NCBI GenBank assembly: GCA_013176395.1
Contig: JABMLP010000011.1
Location: 1,302,001 to 1,366,000, forward strand
Direction of reading: 5' to 3'
DNA: 64,000 nt
Source of the DNA: Venturia oleaginea
Lineage: Eukaryota > Ascomycota > Dothideomycetes > Venturiales > Venturiaceae
This document shows, piece by piece, positions 59,381-64,000 of the stretch. A program made the position numbers and the translations under genes. The notes under the pieces are model-generated. The model saw only the letters and a program-made list of their open reading frames with translations. It made no database searches and was not told where the DNA came from. The first letter of the stretch is position 1. Every line of letters begins with the position of its first letter.

Positions 59381-60012
59381 TCAACCAACCTGGCAGAAAG
59401 CTGAAGCTCTTGTTTCGATTCCAGCATTGAGAATCGAAAAGTGATAGTCAACAACAGAATCGAGTGCCAGCGGATGAGGAACGCTGAAGAACCAAAATTC
59501 CCAAAAGATTAAGGAGATGACTGCTGTGGAGATTATTAAGCTGTTGAATTTACTGAAAAATTGGCGTCGGTTGCAGGAGTTGAAGAAACACTGTATACCA
59601 GGCGTTGAGATTGATTAGAATATCAATTGGGTTGAGACAGGTCGCTCGATCGACGAGGGTGTCGAGTTCGCCTGACTGGTGATTATCGAATAATGTCGTA
59701 ATTTGAGCACCCTCAGTTGATCTAGGTAATGCGCGGTTTAAAAGCGGGAAGACAAGTATGATATCCTTTGATTCTGCTTCAAGTGCTGCGCTTCGTAGTT
59801 TGACGTTAATCTGTGGTAGCTTAATTAGCCGAGCATGGCCAACCAAGAAGTCTTGGAATTACTCCAGCTATTGCGTCGAAAGAAAGTTGGTCAATCAGAT
59901 TATTCGTCCGGGAGTGAGCAGTCACGCCAAAGGAAGATGTGAATCCCAATAATGGATGAAAAGAAAGGACGAATGTAAGTATCGATAAGAAAAGAAAGGC
60001 CGATAATAATGT
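59381..60012 (-). CDS. Probable membrane protein, 3' part, 5' end unresolved
   Basis: Three minus-strand exons fit together: 59863-60012 (open at its 5' side), 59599-59810 and 59381-59552. The introns are 52 bp (GTAATT...CCACAG, phase 0) and 46 bp (GTATAC...TTCAG, phase 2). The product reads FHPLLGFTSSFGVTAHSR, then KLRSAALEAESKDIILVFPL, and after the last splice CKFNSLIISTAVISLIFWEF, a likely transmembrane helix. It ends AFCQVG. A second hydrophobic stretch lies at its N-terminal side (LLSAFLFLSILTFVLSFHP). No ATG is found before the upstream TAA (60013-60015), so at least one more exon is missing. The family is not recognised. Confidence 0.45.
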
Positions 60013-62344
60013 TTAGTGAGCTGGTTCTCGCTGCGAAGCAGGTCTTGGTGACTTTGCCTCGTCTTTGAACTGTGTAGGTATGGAGCCGTGAATCTTGCGA
60101 AAGAAGCACACAGCCCCCAAATGTCAAGGGATACGTCTAGGAAAGATTTGCATGAGGGCTTGCCCAGAAACGAAAACGATAGCGTCTGATCATTGTTGAT
60201 GAGAGAAAAGGTCGGGTGTTTTGCAAACAAAGACGGAACGTTCCGGAGTGGGCCCGGAAAACCCGACCCTGCTCCACGCCCCGAGAAATTGGCGACGGCC
60301 ACGACACGACGAAGTCCTCCGTCCTTCACACTTTCGTTCTCAAGTGCTGCGGCCTTATCGTGTTCGCTGGGGCAGAAACGGGTGAGCTACTATGAGTTCA
60401 TGCGCAGAAGCCTCTGGCCTATTATCTATCAAAGGAATGCAGCTGGCCATATGTCCATGGACTAGTAAGCAGCGTTAGTCCAGTCTCTTCTGTCTGGAGC
60501 CAAGACGAACGGCACGAGAGCAAATAATGGAAGACAAAGAGGGCTTTTGCGAGTGTTCAGAACATTATGCCAGTGAGTAGATATAGTTTTGGACTATAAG
60601 TAGCTGCCTCGCGAACCGCTACACATCTCTTTTTTAATATTACATCATGTTCATCATTCATTTCTTGTTGCTATCGACTGTTTTTCCTATTGTTCTGTGG
60701 TTTCCAGCAGGATACTTCCTCGTCAAAATGGTAAACCCTTCATAAAAAATCTGGAATTGCATTATCCTGTTGTTCAAACTTTTGTTTTCTTTTATAAGTT
60801 ACCAAAGTTAACCTTAATAAATACTATACTTGTTGTAATGGACGCCTGTGACGTGGGTAAAAGCAGCTCTGATCTCCGCGACGGACTTGTTCAGCAAAGC
60901 TTACTCGCTCATTTGCCACGATAACCTTGGGTCTCCATTGCGTCTCGTTTTGCGCGCGGAAAATCAATCACATCCACCGCCATCTCCTCCACAATCGCCG
61001 CCGTCTCCGCCAAAAATTCCCCCGTGGTCTCCTCCATGATGGTAGCTATTGATGGTTCCGGCGACGAGGGATACTGTGGGGAGGTTGTTGTAAAAATTAT
61101 AGGCGCTATTTAGTCAGGGGAGGAAGCAAGATCGTAAGTAGAATTAAGTTCTTCGGAAGTGGAACTGAAACTCGAAGAAGAAGAATGAAGATCGAGAGTA
61201 TTAGGATAAGGTAGTAAGAACCAAGGAAGGAGGTACTATTATCTTTCGAAGACTAATAATGTGGTCTATAGGGCTTTAGGTCGTAGGATTTTTCCCTCTG
61301 CATCTCAACTTGTACGAATTCTCGCAGGTATTCTGCATATTTTACTTGGAGAAAATCGAGGCTCCTCATAATGGCTTCTCTAACTAAAATCTACAGAACT
61401 CACCGTTATCTGCGTTAAGGTCGCTTTCGGGAGAAATGTTGCTGAATAAGACGTGGTAGTTAACGATCTAAGAGCGAAAGAAATAAAGTGGTCGATAGGA
61501 CTATGTACGACGACGGAGAATCTGTATCTAGCTTCTATAAAGATACCGGGTTCGGAGACATGTAAAACGGTATCCTCGGCCACTCGTTCTACTACCGATA
61601 GGGCGATAATTACCCTATAAGGGGGAATTTCCTTAGGTACCGTCTCCGCGCTCTTTAAAATTCTGGATCTATATATAACCTCGATGCCTCGCGAAGAATC
61701 CTAGTTAATAGACTGGTTAGCATGCCCACATTTACACGTTTTCTTAATCAGCCTACGAAAAGGAAGAGAGAATGACTAAGCAATTCTCCAAGCTGTAGTC
61801 ATATGGCTAGAAACCGAGTAGGTAGAACAGAAGGGTGAGAAAGACGGTCTGAAAGGTAGAGGAGATAGAAAGGCTGAGATCGAAAGCCTAAAGAAGTGCA
61901 TTACTGAGAGGGACACAGAAAGCAGCAGGATTAGTAGAGAGTACTATCGCGCTCTATCTTTAAAAGTGTAAAAGAGAAGGGAGTTTACGCCCAAGTACCT
62001 TCAAAATTTATTATAGTGTTAGCGACCCATTGTATAAGATTATCCAAGAAACTCACGCAGCCAAATAGACCTCAATGTTAAAGTATTGAAAGAAAGGAGA
62101 GGGGGCTTTCCTAAAAGTGTATATTTCATTCAAGCTAACTTGCAAACCAAAAATGAGATTCGTTACCACCAGAATGGTCCTTATACCGGGTCGCAGCCTT
62201 ACAGATACTACTAAAACTCCCTGTCCAGCATATTCGTGTCATAGCTCTCGTGTACGGAATTTGTGCACAAATTGTGCTCGACATGGCTGATTTTTAGCAT
62301 CCTGTACTTAGCATCCTGTACTCGATTAGCACCGCTCACCAAGG
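60013..62344. other. Gene-poor region with an AT-shifted, probably RIP-mutated stretch
   Basis: From about 61080 to 62250 the sequence is TA-rich and reads as broken coding sequence. For example, a plus-strand frame near 61850-61960 encodes KAEIESLKKCITERDTESSR between stops. By eye CpA/TpG are scarce and TpA frequent, as RIP produces. At 60965-61075 on the minus strand lies a Gly-rich relic related to the gene at 62345-62662. Otherwise no gene was seen. Confidence 0.4.
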
Positions 62345-62662
62345 TCAGAAAATATCACTCCTACCGCCTCCTCCTCCTCCGCCGCCATCTCCTCCCCCTC
62401 CATCGCCTCCTCCCCCAGAGTCACCACCTATCCATCCTCCGCCACTATGATGGCCGTGATGGCCTGTTCCACTATCGCCTCCATAATAAGGTACATTAGC
62501 ATCGCCGCCGTATACGTAGGCACCTGTCGAATTGTTGTAAATAGGTGTTTGTTGTGCTGTAGATGGAGGTTGATTGTTATTCGCTTGAGATGAGTAAAAT
62601 GAAGTTGAAGGTGCCTGTGTACCTCTACCCCCTTTTCGGGGTTTCGATATGCCGCAACCCAT
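62345..62662 (-). CDS. Gly-rich protein with N-terminal lipidation motif MGCGIS
   Basis: A single exon of 105 residues. The start at 62662 is preferred over an upstream in-frame Met because it begins MGCGISKPRKGG: Gly2 with Ser6 is the N-myristoylation pattern, and Cys3 is a usual palmitoylation site. A basic patch follows. The middle is Gln/Asn/Ser/Tyr-rich. The C-terminal 45 residues are Gly/His/Asp-rich (YYGGDSGTGHHGHHSGGGW, then repeated GGGGD) and end RSDIF. Dual acylation would hold it at the plasma membrane. Small Gly-rich proteins with an MGC start are common in fungi and uncharacterised. Confidence 0.65.
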   Translation of the reverse strand: MGCGISKPRKGGRGTQAPSTSFYSSQANNNQPPSTAQQTPIYNNSTGAYVYGGDANVPYYGGDSGTGHHGHHSGGGWIGGDSGGGGDGGGGDGGGGGGGGRSDIF

Positions 62663-63653
62663 TGATTGCGGTTGAAGTTGCGAGTCGTAGTTTGAGTATG
62701 GTGTTGGAACGGAGTTGTTGAAAGAGCGAAGTCGAGTATCTGTAAGAGTTCGAGATGTTGATATTGCTGCTGCTGTTGATTTACAGTTAGATAGTAGTTG
62801 ACTTGATGTGAAAGCGTTAGTTCTCGATCTCGATATAAAAACACAAGTGAGAAAGTGATGATGTATCTGAGACAAAGATCGAGAAAATAGGCAGCCATGA
62901 GCTTCAATTATATCCTCACCCGCCAAGTCATCAACGTTGCGCAAGCCATCAGAGCGTTGCGGCAGTTATCAGCACCAAGCCCACGAAGGAGGGTGGTCAC
63001 CAACGAATGGGGCATTGCTACAGCAAAGCGCACTCGACTAATTCGTGATCGTCCATCACGCGGGTTGTGCTCACTATTCACGAGCCGCGTTGATACATAT
63101 ATAAGCCTCATGGCTGTGCATGGATAGCTCGCCATCTTACGTTTTTCGATGAAGGCGCTGAGCTTGATACGAGCAAGCTTGAGCCCGCGCATTGATGAAA
63201 GGGCGATGAAGAAGATACCGAACGTTTTTTGGGTGGGGTTTTGTACGAGAGGGGAGGTTGGGAGTCGATGGTCGCTGCGCCATGGGTACGAGTCATATCG
63301 TTACAGCCTGAGTGTCACTACTATATACTGTCTGTCTCCGCCAAAATAGATCAGACGGCTAGAATAGAGTCTGCTGTGGTCTGCCTAAGGTCATTGCAGC
63401 TATACACTTGATTGCTATTGTATAGTCTATCTACACGGTTAAACGGTTAAACGCATCGCGATCGCGAACAAGAAACTCGCGCCTGGGCAATGAACAATAT
63501 TGCTCTCATAAAACCGTCCGTAATCATCTCTCATAGTAGCCATATCATCATTAACCTGTCTGTTAGGTTATTCGTTTATGCTCTTTGATCCCATAACCCC
63601 GAAGCGATGAGAAAGCCTCCCCCGAAGATGTCCACTCCAGCTCACATGAAAAT
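62663..63653. other. Intergenic, 991 bp
   Basis: Promoter of the Gly-rich gene and 3' flank of the gene entering from the right. No further feature was recognised. Confidence 0.4.
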
Positions 63654-64000
63654 CTATTGGGCAGGATGCACATTAGGCTTCAATTTTAGTGGTTGATTAG
63701 ACTGTGCTGGGACTGAACCGCTAACTACAGGAGTTGCGGTGCCTGAGTCCATCGGAGATATCGCACCGGAAGGTGGATTTGGCATCTTGAGGTCTTCTGG
63801 TGAACCGGGAATCATGCTTGCTGGCAAGTTTGGAATGTGTATGCGCTTCGCTACGTTATTGTAAGACGATGGAATGATCTAAATAGTTAGCTTTGTAAGC
63901 CGGTTGTATAGTTGGGCCGATCTCACCTCTATAATCTCGTTGCGAGGAAATGTTAGCTTCGGGATGTCGGTCGCGTTACAAGCCATTAGATAGCCGTAAA
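63654..64000 (-). CDS. 3' end of a gene entering from the right edge
   Basis: Two exons are visible: 63927-64000 (open at the window edge) and 63654-63878, joined over a 48-bp intron with GTGAGA donor, GCTAAC branch and TTTAG acceptor. The product reads ATDIPKLTFPRNEIIE, then IIPSSYNNVAKRIHIPNLP, then a Pro/Ser/Thr-rich tail ending KLKPNVHPAQ before TAG. The first part looks like a folded C-terminal segment and the tail looks disordered. I do not recognise the family from this fragment. Confidence 0.65.

Noticed and set aside
60848..61039. Proline-rich plus-strand frame (HPPPSPPQSPPSPP)
   Set aside because: It is the complement of a Gly-rich minus-strand relic related to the gene at 62345-62662; the Pro-rich frame has no support of its own.

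Overview
This is a nuclear window from a filamentous ascomycete (Pezizomycotina). Almost every gene is broken by 46-62 bp spliceosomal introns with GTRNGT donors, CTAAC/CTRAY branch sites and YAG acceptors. The gene set is typical of such fungi: a GPI-anchored GH72 glucanosyltransferase, NmrA-like and SDR oxidoreductases, an HSPA12-type Hsp70, a DUF7580-like protein, a C2H2 protein and the catalytic subunit of DNA polymerase delta. Several genes and transposons carry nonsense codons of the CAG>TAG or CAA>TAA kind. That is what repeat-induced point mutation (RIP, CpA>TpA) leaves behind. The taxon cannot be fixed further by reading alone.

Layout, left: the window opens inside an initiator tRNA-Met(CAT). 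Then come a membrane-anchored tyrosinase and a small cysteine-rich secreted protein on the same strand, and a decayed Q-rich gene split by a pogo/Fot1-like transposon (4480-6269). After these come a 2EXR/F-box-like gene with a decayed coding frame behind it, an NmrA-like reductase, and a divergent pair (Hsp70-like and coiled-coil protein) sharing a 238-bp promoter with a (GTT)n tract. Next are an intact Tc1/mariner-type element (16591-18007), a single-pass membrane protein and a secreted CHRD-domain protein.

Middle: a broken lipase/hydrolase, a broken GrpB-like gene and a hypothetical gene lead to a 2.5-kb intergenic region. Then come a 935-986 residue Ser/Pro-rich protein, another 2.9-kb intergenic region, the GH72 enzyme, and two eroded accessory genes (C2H2-like and DUF7580-like) beside the housekeeping POL3 gene. 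A C2H2 zinc-finger gene is divergent from POL3.

Right: a divergent pair of NAD(P)-binding oxidoreductases has a 23-bp minisatellite between them. It is followed by a pseudogenised carboxylesterase, a dead mariner element with three TAA codons (55213-56492), an FSH1-type serine hydrolase, a small hydrophilic protein and a probable membrane protein. An AT-shifted, probably RIP-mutated stretch (about 61.1-62.25 kb) lies before a Gly-rich protein with an N-terminal MGCGIS lipidation motif. The window ends inside a gene on the minus strand.

How it fits together: conserved single-copy genes (POL3, GH72, C2H2, NmrA, SDRs, FSH1) are intact and spliced cleanly. Between them sit accessory genes and transposons at different stages of decay. 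No single pathway cluster is evident. The most suggestive functional pairings are tyrosinase + secreted Cys-rich peptide and Hsp70-like + coiled-coil protein. All exon boundaries were deduced by eye from splice motifs and frame continuity.
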